Below, piece by piece: positions 33,308 through 45,184 of a DNA stretch of 64,000 bases. Positions within the stretch are counted from its first letter, which is position 1; each line of letters starts with the position of its first letter. The translations under genes were made by a program, and so were the position numbers. The notes below the pieces were generated by a model, which saw only the letters and a program-made list of their open reading frames with translations, did no database searches and was not told where the DNA came from. The DNA is from Hydnum rufescens UP504 (lineage: Eukaryota; Basidiomycota; Agaricomycetes; Cantharellales; Hydnaceae). The stretch covers positions 119,769-183,768 of the forward strand of contig MU129004.1 of the NCBI GenBank assembly GCA_014904985.1, read 5' to 3'.

Positions 33308-35087
33308 ATGGGTGCCCTGCGGATCGGTATCCTACACCCAGACCTGGGTATCGGTGCGTTTATTCTATTCACTACTGCTACATCCTCTGACGCCCTAGTT
33401 AGGTGGGGCAGAGCGCTTGGTGGTCGATGCTGCGCTCGGTCTCCAAAAATTGGGTCATCATGTTGAGATATACACGTCTTACCATGACCCCGATCATTGT
33501 TTTGACGAAACTAGAGACGGTGAGGCCAAGTTGACTCCTCCCGTGGATTCCTCTGATTAGGGACACTAGGGACTCTCAATGTGAATTACGCTCGTTCACC
33601 CTTCCCGCGGGCCCTCTACGGTCGCTTCCATATTGCCTTTGCCATTCTGCGTCAAATCCACCTCGTGGTCACACTTCTTCTCGGAGCTCGCTCTGGAAAA
33701 ACCCCACCATGCGACGTGTATATGGTGGATCAGCTCTCAGCCTGCATACCGCTCTTACGATGGGGCTTCGGTCGCCGAGTTGTGTTCTACTGTCACTTCC
33801 CAGATAAACTGCTCTCGGATGGAAAGACTGCCCGTACTGATGGCGTGAAGCGTGGATCTCTTCTGAAGCGAATATACCGTTGGCCTGCGGATTGGCTAGA
33901 GGAGACTACAACTGGTCCGATTTCCCTCTCGGTTCATCCTGACGGGGCTCATTAAAACACCTTAGGAAAGCCGATGTAATCCTCGCCAACTCGCATTTTA
34001 CAGCATCGGTTTTTATGACCGCATTCCCATCCATCAAAGTTGTTCCAAGAGTCGTTCACCCCGGTATCAACATATCGGCGTACACTAAGCCGGAAACCCC
34101 TCCAACTAATCTTGGGGGACTGGAGGAGTAAGTCATTATTACGATGTCCACACTAGCATGACCTTAAAACACGAAGATTCTCCTGTGACTGCCCATTTTC
34201 GCAGAGTGTTGGATCGCTCAACCTTTTTGTCTCTCAATCGTTTTGAAAGGAAGAAGGATCTGGAATTAGCGATAGAGGCATTCGCTCAATTCCATATTTC
34301 CTTATCAGAAGAACAGAAGGCCAATTTCATACATCCCGTTCGCCTCGTTCTTGCAGGTCAGCAGATGTCGACCTACTGAAAAAATAATGACCCATGCATC
34401 GTTGTTTTTATTTTTTCAGGCGGTTATGACCCGCGCGTCTTGGATAACGTCCGAACTCTAGAACATCTCCGCCAAGTATGTGTCAAGTTCAATCTTTCTA
34501 CATACACTCTTTCTTCCTCTGTGGAGCCGCACCAACCACATGCATCAGACACTGCCACTTCACATGGTCGGGCGGATGTCAGCTTCCTCCTGAACTTTAC
34601 CACCTCGCAACGCACCGCTCTCTTACACAACACACATACGCTCGCGTTGTTGTACACCCCCTCGAACGAACATTTCGGAATCGTACCAGTGGAAGCCATG
34701 ATCGCTGGTCTTCCCGTCGTGGCCTGCGAGAGCGGTGGACCCGTGGAGAGCGTGCTACCTTTTCCAGACGGAGAGAGTTTGACAGACACACGAGGGAAAG
34801 GTACAGGATTCCTCGTCCCACCATCACCGGCATCCTTCGCTTCCGCGATGCACAAAGTAGTCAATTTCACGCCCGCACAACGTGCCGCAGTTGCGAGCAC
34901 AGCCCAAGAACGTGCGCGCACCTTGTTTGGAATGGACGCGATGTGTGAGGGACTGAGTGAAGTTCTCGAAGATGCCATTAAAATGGGACCGGTCGGGGCA
35001 GAATCCCGGGCAAAGCGGCTCTCTTTATGGGGTCCTGGGATTATCGTGCTTGCAGGAATTCTGTTTATTCTGTCGAAGTACATCTAA
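33308..35087 (+). CDS. ALG2: ALG2 alpha-1,3/1,6-mannosyltransferase
   Basis: ALG2 adds the second and third mannoses to the dolichol-linked core glycan on the cytosolic face of the ER. Exon 1 (33308-33353) reads MGALRIGILHPDLGI; exon 2 (33403-33519) GAERLVVDAALGLQKLGH and YTSYHDPDHCF; exon 3 (33570-33914) holds DVYMVDQLSACIPLL and VVFYCHFPDKLL. Then come ADVILANSHFTASVF, VVHPGINI, FLSLNRFERKKDLELAIEAF, LVLAGGYDPRVLDN and the GT-B acceptor loop TPSNEHFGIVPVEAMIAG with GLPVVACESGGP. A C-terminal hydrophobic helix (IIVLAGILFILSKYI) fits a tail anchor. The junction after exon 3 is out by one base (TTAG followed by GAAAGCC), possibly a lost G. The stop is 35 bp from the calcipressin stop on the other strand. 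Confidence 0.92.
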
Positions 35088-35122
35088 ATCTCATACGCTA
35101 TTGTACGTATTCGATATAGTTT

Positions 35123-36109
35123 TTAAACACGTGTGAGTCCCGGGGGGACGTGCTGCTGATGTGAAAAGATGCCGAGGAATACATGGTATATGGTGCATGG
35201 TGGACAAGCAACGGGAGAAGAGACCGATGGCACGAACGGGAAAAGGCTACACGTGGGCGATTCTGGGTATCGAGGTGCGGATAGGGGGCACAGCAGTGGC
35301 ATCATGCTGGAAACGGTGGCCTTGACGTGCCCAATAGGTGCATAGGGATTCCGCCACCGGGAGGAGGAAGACGCTTCGTGGGCGGAGTCGAGAACCTCGA
35401 AGATCTCTTCGGGGGTCCGTTGACCATCCTGCCACTCATCCGTATCCTCCAACAGAACCAAGAGGCCATTCCCCTGGGACGCATCGTCCGTGCCCTCCGG
35501 GCTCATCAGGACTTGCTTCCCGTCGGATGTCCGCCGTGGCCTTTGGTCCAATTGGAGCTTATTCAACGCGGCAATGAGGTCTGAAGCAAGAGTGGCGGTG
35601 TTTGGTGGCTCTTCTCGCACAGGCTCCCATCCGATCGGAGGCGATCCAGGAGGAGAGATGAGGAAATTTTTGGGTTGGGCGGGCACTTGGAGGTGATTGT
35701 CGATATAATCGGATGACGTAAGTATTGGCGTCATGTCTCCCCTGTAGATGCGAAGCTTTCGCATCGATCTAGATGAGGAAGACTATCTGTGAGAAAGTTG
35801 CAATGGAAATAGGACGAAATTTACTGACGCTTCATCATGGCCCACCATAAGATTGTCGCAATCCTGCCGTAATCTTTCGGCGTCGGCCACTCGCCAAAAT
35901 ACGACAATGATACGAGCAAAGGCACGAAGGGGAGCCCATGTATACAATTCCCCGTATTTCTCAAAGTGGGCTCGCAGTGGATCGAGCACAGACGGATGGA
36001 AGAATGCGAGTGGCAAAGAGGTGATGATAAGTGTATTGGTAGGCTCACTCGCGGTACGCCGTGGCGAAGAGGAGATGATAATTGGCGAGGGCATAACCAG
36101 ACCAGGCAT
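35123..36109 (-). CDS. Calcipressin (regulator of calcineurin, RCAN)
   Basis: Calcipressins bind and modulate the calcium-dependent phosphatase calcineurin. Exon 1 encodes an RRM-like domain: NTLIITSLPLAFFHPSVLDP, LRAHFEKYGELYTWAPLRAF and RIIVVFWRVADAERL. After a short intron (donor GTCAGT, acceptor CATCTAG near 35777) exon 2 gives LRIYRGDMTPI and the family signature FLISPPGSPPIGWEPVREEP, followed by PPNTATLASDLIAAL. The C-terminal part is Ser/Pro-rich and not conserved. Start is the first ATG of exon 1. The gene ends tail-to-tail with ALG2, so their 3' untranslated regions must overlap. Confidence 0.9.
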
Positions 36110-37100
36110 GTTAGCTATTCAGTAGGGGAGCTGCGAGAGTGTGGTCGTATGGGCCAAACACCTGTACTCAGTATTTATGGTTCCGTTACGGGAAGCTCCG
36201 TCGCACCGCCTATGGTGGCAGTGGACGTCGAAACGCGTATCCTGCCAGGAGAACAGCCACGCGGTCTCCTTATCGACATCGCATTTCCCTCAAGCGTTCC
36301 ATTGCCGCTGAGGCGATATGAGTTCACTTTGGAGGGTATAGGCCGAGCGCCACTGGCACCACAACTTGCCTACACTGGCACCAGTGCTGCGCATATACAC
36401 CTATCTTCGGGCCCCGTCCCTGGTTTGTTATCCTTAATTGAATTACGAGGCGCTTCAGTGTATGCAATTGGGTTGCTCAGGTGACATTCTCTCCACTTGC
36501 CTGAACAGCTTTGGCCTTATGATCTCTAGGAGCGGAGGTGGGAACATGACGACACTCAGTCCCCATCCTCCTAGGGGAGCTTATCGCAGCGCCAAGTGCG
36601 GCCTTGGCAGCTCCGGCCCTTGCTGCGGCTTTGACTGTGGGGGTGGATTTAATTTGCTGTGGCTGCTCCGGAGGGTTGATCGACGGCGTGAGACATGACC
36701 GTTCCGTGTCAGAATGTGTGTGGTCACTGGTTTAGCCGCGATGCATAATTTCCTGCGGCGAAGTCTCGATTATCTGTGTATTTCGCTTGGCGGTGCGAAG
36801 CGCCATGGATCTAAAGCCTGCCTGGAACTCGAGCGATTCTTCTAGGTCTAGTGGGTTCAGCACAGCCCATCATCGAATCAGGGATAGTCAGGATTATGTG
36901 GTCTATCATGCTTTATTGGGTTCTATGCAGAAGAGAGCTAGTCGCTCGCCCAAACGTAATTCGAATGAAGGTGCATAACGTGTACGCAACCCGACACTAA
37001 CAGCTAAATATAATCCGATGAGGGAAGGGGAGGTTGCGTACGAGTCAAACAAAATCCACAAGCGTGGTGTGCATCGTGAGGATGAGGGAAAAATAACGGT
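36110..37100. other. Region between calcipressin and CCDC124, doubtful ORFs
   Basis: A plus-strand frame ending at 36484 contains VDVETRILPGEQPRGLLIDIA-like beta-rich sequence (about 36160-36480) and could be an exon, but no family was recognised. A small Ser-rich frame lies at 36787-36978. The 3' untranslated region of the CCDC124-like gene begins on the right. Confidence 0.3.
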
Positions 37101-38258
37101 TCAGGGAGCCTTCTCCCGAAGTCGCTCCTCCACCTTGGCTCTCTCAGCTTTGAGAGCTGTCACTTTTTCTTCCTTTGTTGCATCGTATGAGACGAGAGTC
37201 TGGTTGAACCTAGGGATTCGTAGTGTAATGTAGATTAACATGAAGAGTGCAAGGGTACGGTCGAACGCACGGGTTTTCCGGACTCTTCTGGAATTGTTTG
37301 AACAAAAGATCCTACAAGGGCAAGGTGAAAAATCTCGATTTCAAGCCTTAACTAGATATATGCCCACTTTGTACTGCTGCAAGCGCAGACCAGGATGCTA
37401 CACAGCCGTTTAGAACGAATAAGAATCCCAGAGATAAACAGACACGAAGCGCGCCATACATCTTTGCGAATGTTGGGTAGTTCGCGTTCTTGATATGCCT
37501 CGAACGCAGCCTAAGAATTACGATTCAATAGGACCGACAATGGACGGCTAGAGAGCGCCATACCTTGAAGCGACGCTATACAGATCGTGGAAAATGAAAT
37601 CAGCATCAAGTCATACATTGGGCGCGCGGCGTACTTCTGGATGTGCCTCTAGTTTTGCTGCCTCCTGTCCAACGCTGGCTTTATCTGTCTTCGCAGTAAC
37701 AAGGCTCAAAAGATCAAGGGCATTGTCAAGACCTGTTGCAGAGAAACTTTCGATTGGCTCGTCCGGGATTTCCGCCTTGGGAGTTTCGCCGCCCAAGCCT
37801 CCACCAGCGGCAATCGCTCCTGGCCCAGCTGGTTTAGACGCTGGGGCCAGTTTCTTCCCTGAGCCCGACGCAACCTTGGCCTTTGGCGCTGCCTTTGGTT
37901 TTGATGATAGCGCTGCCTCCTCCTGGGCCTGATTTCAGTGTCATTAGTTTCCTCGTTGGCGGTGAACTGACATTATGGTCACAGCACCAGTAATCGAGCG
38001 GCCTCCGCTTTTCGAGCAGCATCAGCAGCTTTCTTGGCTTCCTTGTCCTCTTTTCCTTTGGTGGATTTTGCTCCAGCCTCCCATTCTTTAGCCTCCTTCG
38101 CCTCCTGTTCGAATGAGGCGTGATGGGATCGATGGCCGCGATGAGCCACAGGGATGACGCACCTGTGCAGCCTGTGTAGCTCCTTTCTTCTTCTCCTCGG
38201 TCTCTGCCTTGCGTGCGCGTCCCTGTTCTTTCTTTGCGTTAGGGTTCTTTGGAGGCAT
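37101..38258 (-). CDS. CCDC124/Lso2-like ribosome-associated protein, 249 residues
   Basis: The family (CCDC124 in animals, Lso2 in yeast) binds ribosomes, notably idle 80S particles during stress recovery. Exon 1 starts MPPKNPNAKKEQGRARKAET; a long Lys/Glu/Ala-rich coiled coil follows in exons 2 and 3. Exon 3 ends PIESFSATGLDNALDLLSL ... EAHPE. The conserved end reads RRFK, AAFEAYQERELPNIRKD, HPGLRLQQYK, DLLFKQFQKSPENP, FNQTLVSYDATKEEKV. Exons are 38258-38163, 38104-37988, 37928-37635, 37575-37564, 37510-37460, 37397-37368, 37311-37271 and 37209-37101, and all close in frame. Exon 4 is only 12 nt. The start lies 147 bp from the divergent DUF6699 gene. Confidence 0.92.
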
Positions 38259-38405
38259 AATGATGTAAGCTGTGTCACACTCACACTGCCTAATCGAGTC
38301 ACTGCCGTAGCCGCACCCAAACACGAGGCAACAATCTTTCCAATTTTCCTCTTCCATCTGTGAACTTCTTCCTGTAATCTACCCTAATCTACCCCCCTCC
38401 TCACC
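38259..38405. promoter_or_regulatory. Bidirectional promoter, CCDC124-like / DUF6699 genes
   Basis: Two start codons face away from each other across 147 bp. Pyrimidine-rich stretches precede the plus-strand start, as is common in fungal promoters. Confidence 0.5.
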
Positions 38406-39253
38406 ATGTCTGCTGTTCCCAAGTTCGCTGTGGGCGCCGCGTACGGTCCAGTGCTGACCGCTACAGAGCTTTACTTGCTGCAGGCTGCACAGGGTTGCAA
38501 ATCCCTCGAGCTGAACCCAATCTTGCAGCACAGTCTCAAGTCTTTCCATCTCGTCTTCAATCTCTCAAACGGTGCGTAGAATACATCCTTCCCCATCGTC
38601 AATCTGGAGTGCGATCATGGTCTCGCAGGTGCAACGGGAGGATACGACAATGCACACTCGGACAAAGATTTGCCCTTCCTCGTCCAAGACGAGCCGGCGA
38701 CTATTCCACGAGTCGACACAATCCACATCATTTCTAAAATATCCCCTTGGGTCACCACGGTGAAGGCCTCCCAATCCAAACGTGGCGTGACTCTCGGAGA
38801 TATCGTTGATGCTACCTGGGCTACGTACGTCCTCCCCTCTGCGATACACCTCGCTTATTCACCTATTTATCATACGTGCCTGGCTGATCGGATGACACTG
38901 TGTTAGCTATGGGGATCACAATATCACCGAAGCGGAATGGAAATCCCTCCCGGTGCGAGAACAGGAACGGGTTCGACGAGCGAACATGACGAACCAGATG
39001 AATGCGAATCCAGCAGCAGGGTGGAACCCGGCCTACTTCTCGCCCCCGGCGGCGAATGCCAAGAATTTCCGTCGTGCAGACTGGCTGAAAGACAAAATGC
39101 AAGTCACATCACATGATAACCCCGGAGAAAGTCGGCTCACAATCTGATTCCAAAACTAGTTTCTTCGACGGACTGGAGCAGGACGATGACTATAGCGCGA
39201 AACGACTGGGGTTCAAAGCACCCAACGTTTTCATCATGAGCTTCTGTAGTTAA
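38406..39253 (+). CDS. DUF6699-type protein
   Basis: The start MSAVPKFAVGAAYGPVLTA at 38406 is followed by LNPILQHS, which with VFNLSN and a later GVTLGDIVDATWA resembles the fungal DUF6699 domain found in many Agaricomycete proteins of unknown function. After an intron with donor near 38826 the next exon reads ITEAEWKSLPVREQERVRRA and WLKDKM; the last exon after an acceptor near 39155 gives FFDGLEQDDDYSAKRLGFK and stops at 39253. Introns are near 38577-38629, 38826-38906 and 39098-39155. No cellular role is known. Confidence 0.7.
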
Positions 39254-41089
39254 GCTACGATCGTCTCGATTCGGAGGCTCTTTAAGCCTTATCCTGGCAA
39301 TGTGCTTCCCGTTCCTGTGCTGGCTCTTTCGTGACGACGACCATGAATGACATAATATAATGCCTAATTGTGTTGTTCTCTCTTGCCTCCTCATTCCCTC
39401 TGCACAATCTATATCTTCACCCTTTCCACTGTAACTGTTTCTTTCCTCGGAACCTACTTCCACAAGCGCATTGATTTCCCCACTCACGAACATGGCCTCC
39501 ACTCTTTGTTTCTTTCATCCACCACTCAAGCTCGTTTCCTCCTCATCCCAGCCGCCATGCACCTGTGCCTTACGATGAGCAAGGCTTCGTCCGGTTTCGT
39601 GTACCGGTCGCATTTCCGATAGATTATATATATACTCATCATGGCGATGCAAGAAGCTGCAGCTCCAAAAGAAGAAAATCAGAAACAAAAGAGGCTGCAA
39701 CGCTTTCGGTGCGCTTTGACCTTCGTATCCGGAATTATTACTTTTTTGAGCGCGAACGAAAAGAGATCGTGAATCAATTAGGTATTATTTCAGAGTTACT
39801 TTAATTGGTCTAGCCTGCAGAAAGATACAGAGAACGACTAAGGAGGGAGAATGAATGCAAGGGGATTATCTGGCAGTCTGCGTCCTGGGGGAACGGACGC
39901 CGTAGTTTATGTTCGACGCGGGTGCAGCTTTCTGGACGATGGGGAAGGAAAGGATCGCGGATGTCAGGTGCATCACAAAGGAAGTGCAACATGATTGTAT
40001 GTTAGTAAGATGAGGGACGAATTGGAGCCCGGCAACGATCAAGAAATTGAGAGGACGTACAACCATGGGTTAGTACCAGAACGTGTGGGAGGATGCATGC
40101 AAGCCGCGGGTAACAGCTACACAACAACGGGCTCGTAAGTTGTGGGCACCGAACTGGCGGTGGCTGCTTCTTCATTAACAGGTACGTACTTGATGGGCAT
40201 CCGATCAGCTCTACTTGATCGCCGTATCATTGAAAGAGATGCTGTAGGTGTCCATTGGACCTCGATAGTACGCCGGTCACCAGGAAGCGAGATGGACAGG
40301 GAGGGAGTGGGAACCGGTTCAGTTTATTGCCTTTGGGGGAGGATCTTGAGGCTCGGGGAAGGGTGCAACGGAATGAGACGCAGGTTTTATAGTCTACAGA
40401 GAGTGCGCGGGGTGATAACAAGTAGCTTTGTTGTCATAGACCCAAAAGTCAAGAGGGCACAGTCCCAGAGTTACCAGAGGCTAGCCTGGGTAGAGCTCAA
40501 CCCCGAACACTCCCAACTTAGTCAAATCAAGTCATTTGATCACGGAAAAACGACTTGACTCGACAGTGGAGGACTTGGCTTGAGCTCCAAAGTGCCTCAG
40601 ATCAAGACTTTCGGTAAACGTGGACAGGGAGATAGCCACTAATACCGGGTGTTGCTCTGGCTGTAGATCCAAGTCCCGGGTGACAACTAAAAACATTGGG
40701 TTCAAGGTCGAAAGAGTCAAGATGAAGTTTCCCCAGAAGTAACGGGGATCCGACCACGCCCAGAAAAGGGCCCTTGTCAAGTCGACTGCCACGTTTCGGT
40801 AACGCGCGTGTGGCAGTGCAGGCAGCGCACTTTACCGTCGTGGTGGAACGATGTGGAGATAAAGCCAGCGGGATCTCAACTGAGCTTGCGGACGCCCTCT
40901 ACACATGGCCTCCAAAAGTTCAAGTTGAGGTGCCCCGGATTTGTCGTGGCGGTGGTGTACCCAAAGTAGCTTCCTCAGCTAAGGACCTTTAATATGCTAA
41001 TATGCAAAAATCACCCACTGCGGGAGTTTTGTGTCGGAGCTGTGTAACCGGAATCCTGCAAAGTCTCTAGCTCTCCTTCTCGCTCGACC
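39254..41089. other. Intergenic, no convincing gene
   Basis: Plus-strand frames at 39565-39804 and 40142-40558 show no known domain. CAAGTC/GACTTG-type motifs around 40505-40590 resemble those in the hairpin at 47720 and in the 5700-5760 segment. Confidence 0.35.
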
Positions 41090-42351
41090 ATGTTGAGATC
41101 TATCCGCCACCGCTTCAAGCCCCAGGAGGTTTCTAGAGAGCTCGGAGCTCTCGCTGGGAAAGACATGGAAGAACTCACCAGTGATGATATCCTTGCCATT
41201 CGTGGTGTGTATAAGCGCTTTAGGGTTCTCGTCCTTGGTCCAGCAAATGCAGGAAAGACCACTCTACTCGAGCGACTAAGCGACAGCCCTGCCGGTGCGG
41301 CCACAGTGACCCGGGATGGAAGACGGGTAATACACAAGACTCTCGGACTGCCAACGGAAATATTAGTCTAATCCAGCGGCTATCTCTCAGATCCCAGAGG
41401 TTCCCAGAGGATATAGCCAAGTAAGAGCAGTCCTAGTAAAGACACGAAGTAGTTGTTTGATGCTTTCAATCCGTCTAGCGAGGGGCCCACAGAATCACGG
41501 ATGAGATCACTTACGCGTCGAATCCCGGCTTCGTTTTCCACGACTCCGGCGGTTTCGAGGCAGGAGCGGACGATGAGATTAAGGCCGTTTGGAACTTTAT
41601 TCGCAAGCGCTCTTCAGGCTCGCCTTCAGAGCAATTGCACGCCATCTGGTACTTTGGCCTTCGAAGAGTTATTAAACTCCGACTCATGTGGATTATGATA
41701 GGCTATGCATTCCAGCAGATAACAGCCGGCCTTTTGGCTTCCTGCATTCTGGCTTCTTTAGCAAGCCCACAGGGTCCGGTATGTCGCATAGTTCGGGACA
41801 TTTGACCCTGTCTGTGAGGCAGTAAATCATATTTCCTCCCAGTGCCTGTGATTGGTGTTTTCACCAAGTTGGACGGGAGAGAGACGATAGAGCTGGTCAA
41901 CCTGCTCGGTGCCGATCCCAGTCCATCTGATATTTTTCAATCCCACTCTCGGGTGCAACAGAGAACCACTAATTTCATTGAGGAACTCCAGACACAATTT
42001 CAAAGGCTGCCAGTGCCACCTACTGCTTTTATACGCCTTGGAAGTATGCACATTCCGGCTAAGCAGGGAATTTTACATTGATGAAGTCTATGGCCTCAAG
42101 ACATGCACAAGAATACTGAAGAGAGTACAGCAGCTTGCACCCAGCTTCTTCAGATAACTACGGATGCACTCCCAACTGGGACCCTGAAGTTACTCCTAAG
42201 AATCACAGTTCGGAACAAACTCCGGCGTGTCAAAACCACAACCATGTTACAACGGTAAGTGGGGATGTTCGGTGATTTAATAGATGAGTAACTGGATCCA
42301 TGTAGAGTGCTCAAAGAAGCCGAGGTCCAAGGTTTGTCGCAGGCTGTATGA
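41090..42351 (+). CDS. P-loop GTPase (fungal MMR_HSR1-like), several short introns
   Basis: The G1 motif is FRVLVLGPANAGKTTLLERL, the G3 motif VFHDSGGFEAGADDEIK, and the G4 motif VPVIGVFTKLDGRE; AIWYFGLRR sits between. This pattern belongs to a GTPase family expanded in Agaricomycetes. The pieces lie in different frames and need introns near 41325-41490, 41690-41840, 42043-42098 (ending CAAG, an unusual acceptor), 42240-42304. The likely end is VLKEAEVQGLSQAV at 42351. It directly borders the CpG-poor transposon region, so truncation of the C-terminus is possible. Confidence 0.65.
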
Positions 42352-42639
42352 ATATGGGGATATTGCAATTGATTATGTCCAGGGAATATTGTGGAAGGAA
42401 CCATAAACTTTAGGGGAATTCAAGGATCAGAGTTGTTTGGAGATAAGGCACGCTGGGCCCTCTGGGTGGGTGACACACTTGTGAGAAACATTTTGGCCAT
42501 TGATTTTGGGGGTTGTAATTACCTCTTGTGACAACCTCACACACTTTGGGTGCTTGGAAATACAGAGAGTAGGTCTGAGTCCTATGCAATTTCATATAGC
42601 AACTAGCTGATAAATATTTTGGCACTAATGACAACACAG

Positions 42640-43593
42640 TGGGTGAGTCTGCATCTCACATAATTTAATGTGTCCTGATTGGCTGGTGCTGCTTTTGCTG
42701 GCATTGGTACCATAGTTTGTAAGTCTGACTGTCCATCAATTCAACATTTGAATATGTAGGCATTGGCTCATGGCTCTCTGGGTGGTATTGGCCACATAGT
42801 TGGTGAGTCTATATCTCCCAAAGTATACTCACTGACTGATATTTCTCTTGGTATTGACTACATAGTATGTTAGTGAATTTCCCAGAATTTGATGTGCTTG
42901 TTGGCTGATGCCTCTTTGGGGATTCAACAACATAGTCAGTAAGTCTGCACCTCTCATAATTTGATGTGTGGTCACCAGCTGAAGCCTTTTTTTGGTGGCA
43001 TTGGCAACATAGTTGGTGAGTCAACATCCCTCAATTTGATGTATGCTCATCAGCCAATGCCTGTTACCATTGACAACATAGGAGGTTGGTTTTTATCACC
43101 ATGGATTGGATCTGGGTTCATTTGGCAACTGACCTCTTTTGGCACTGGCAACATAGGAGGTAAGTCTGTGCCTTCCTCAATTCTGATATGTGTTTATTGC
43201 CTGATGCCTGTTTGGTGGCATGGACAACATAGGTGGTGAGCATGCTTCCCTCACAATTTGATATGTGATTGTGGACTGATACTCCTTTTTGTGGCATTGA
43301 CCATATAGGTGGTGAGTCTTCTGTTCCAAATTGATGTGTGATCATTCACTGACATCTATTGTGACATCAACAACAGTGGGTAAGTCACTCTCAAGCATTT
43401 GATGTATACTTTCTGATTGATACATCTTCCCATGGCATTGACAACATAGGGTGTAAGCTCTTCTGTACCCCAGAGTGTGGTCTTTGGCTGATACATCTGT
43501 TCATGCATCAACAATCTAGGGTGTGAGTTGACATCTCTCTTAATTTAATATGTAGGGTAGGCTAATGTATATTCTGGTTTATTCACATAGCGG
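42640..43593 (+). repeat. Tandem array of 13 intron-like units with 3-nt spacers
   Basis: Thirteen successive units of 66-84 bp each consist of GTGAGT/GTAAGT-type donor, a CTGAT/CTGAC-like branch site (often in TTGGCTGATGCC) and a CATAG or ACAG acceptor. Between each acceptor and the next donor lie exactly 3 nt. Acceptors end at 42639, 42715, 42799, 42865, 42935, 43012, 43081, 43156, 43232, 43308, 43376, 43449, 43519 and 43590. The spacers are TGG, TTT, TTG, TAT, TCA, TTG, GAG, GAG, GTG, GTG, TGG, GGT, GGT, CGG. Unit identity is loose apart from the splice signals and a TTTGATGTGTG motif. A further, longer intron-like unit (43594 to about 43664) follows. Confidence 0.75.
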
Positions 43594-44023
43594 GTGAGCC
43601 AATAGATAATTATATTGCAACCTTGTATCCTTGATCTTACAGTCTTACTGATATTCTTATTCAGGACTATGTAAGGCATCTCCATAATATTGGAACTTGT
43701 GATTCTGTCTCATTATAACATCATTGTCTTTCTGCTTTCATTCCATGATGGTATATATTTGGAGTCTTCACCTCCATTTATCTTGATCTCACAGAAACTT
43801 TATCAGGTAATGCTATGCAGGTGTTGAGGGTCTGTGAGCCTTTGCTCACACTATCAGTGAGTTCAGATCTTCATTAATTGCTATGTTCTAGAGTCTAAGT
43901 ATTAATTCCAGGAGCAGCTGCCATCCAATCCTCAAATTCAATATCTCACCTTTGTCTGTTGTCAGTATCATGACTACAGTCTAAAGTGCCCTGGAGTTTC
44001 ACTTAGCTTGGTCCATTGACATA

Positions 44024-44224
44024 GTGGTCATTCTCCGCATTCAGCGGAGCAAGCCTACAGATTTGCCTGACCCAGGTCAAATAGAACACACAGCCAGCTC
44101 AATCCGGGCCCAAATTGAGGATGAATTCATGGAAAGAGGGAATGGGCAGATGAATTTGGATTTGGGCAGGATGGCAAGGAGGTTGGCAGAGATCATTGAT
44201 GAATTTACTCCCTTGGATGTATAA
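44024..44224 (+). pseudogene. Short open frame in the transposon region
   Basis: Sixty-six codons with an acidic, helix-prone composition (LDLGRMARRLAEIIDEFTPL), preceded by an apparent acceptor. It sits upstream of the DDE transposase remnant and may be part of the same dead element. No domain recognised. Confidence 0.3.
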
Positions 44225-45184
44225 TCTTGAAAGATGATATACTGTATGTGCCATAAGTCTATGAAAGCAAATTTAGCATTATGTTATGGACTTTAGAGCT
44301 AACACAAATAATCCCCCCTTTGTTATGCATTACACCAAAAAAATGGACATAACAATGGCCTCAGAAAGCTCTGAGAAGCTCTATTTTCACTTCAGCTACA
44401 CTGTGGAAAACCTTTTTTCCTTGCACTACTTGCCAAAACAAGAATGAATCATGATGATGAATTCAAAGGCCTGATGGACCACTTTGTTCAACATTTAGCA
44501 AGGGATGAATATGACAACATGAAATATGGGGAGTTCAACTCCATTTGCTTGCACTCCTCTCTGATTGCTGTGAAGAATGCTCAGAAAGAAGCTTGTTCCC
44601 TCCTCATGAAAAACCAAGAATGACAACAGAAGCACCATGACAAAAAAAAGCAACTTCAAATCAAGCTCAGTATCAGGGACAAATCTGGAAGGCTTCTTAA
44701 AGCTGTAGGTCCACAAGTTTATTATGGAATTATCCTAAGGTTTTGTTATATAGCATGCCACACCTTGGTTAAAAAGCCAATGTGTGAAGCAGCCATTGTC
44801 TCCTATCAAGGACAATAATGGCCAGTGATGAAGCCACATATCTGAAGCTGCTGTACCAACTGGTTCCACCCAACACATTGGGGTGCTATCTCCAATGTGG
44901 TGATCCACTCTAAATGGCATCTCACTCAGGCTGTTAAACTCCTTCATGGAAGCTGTGGGGGCCACTGATATCAGACACTTTACCCCTTGACTTTGTCCAA
45001 TCAGATGAACCCACACAGCAAGAATGAACAACAACAGGGGGTAGGAGAGTGGTCAGAGAAGACTCTTGAAGCAGTGAATACAGAGCACTTGAAAGTGGAA
45101 TTGAAGGGATTGCAGGGACATCCTTGCTTTCTGGTGTGTCCACTACTAATATTTTGCTTTCTGATGTGAGAACTCTTAACATAA

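Noticed and set aside
34424..35083. Minus-strand 219-codon frame opposite ALG2
   Set aside because: It lies wholly antisense to the conserved ALG2 C-terminal exon and shows no domain.
42640..43593. CRISPR-like array
   Set aside because: The repeating parts are splice-like signals with 3-nt gaps, unit length varies, there are no 25-40 bp spacers between exact repeats, and the genome is eukaryotic.
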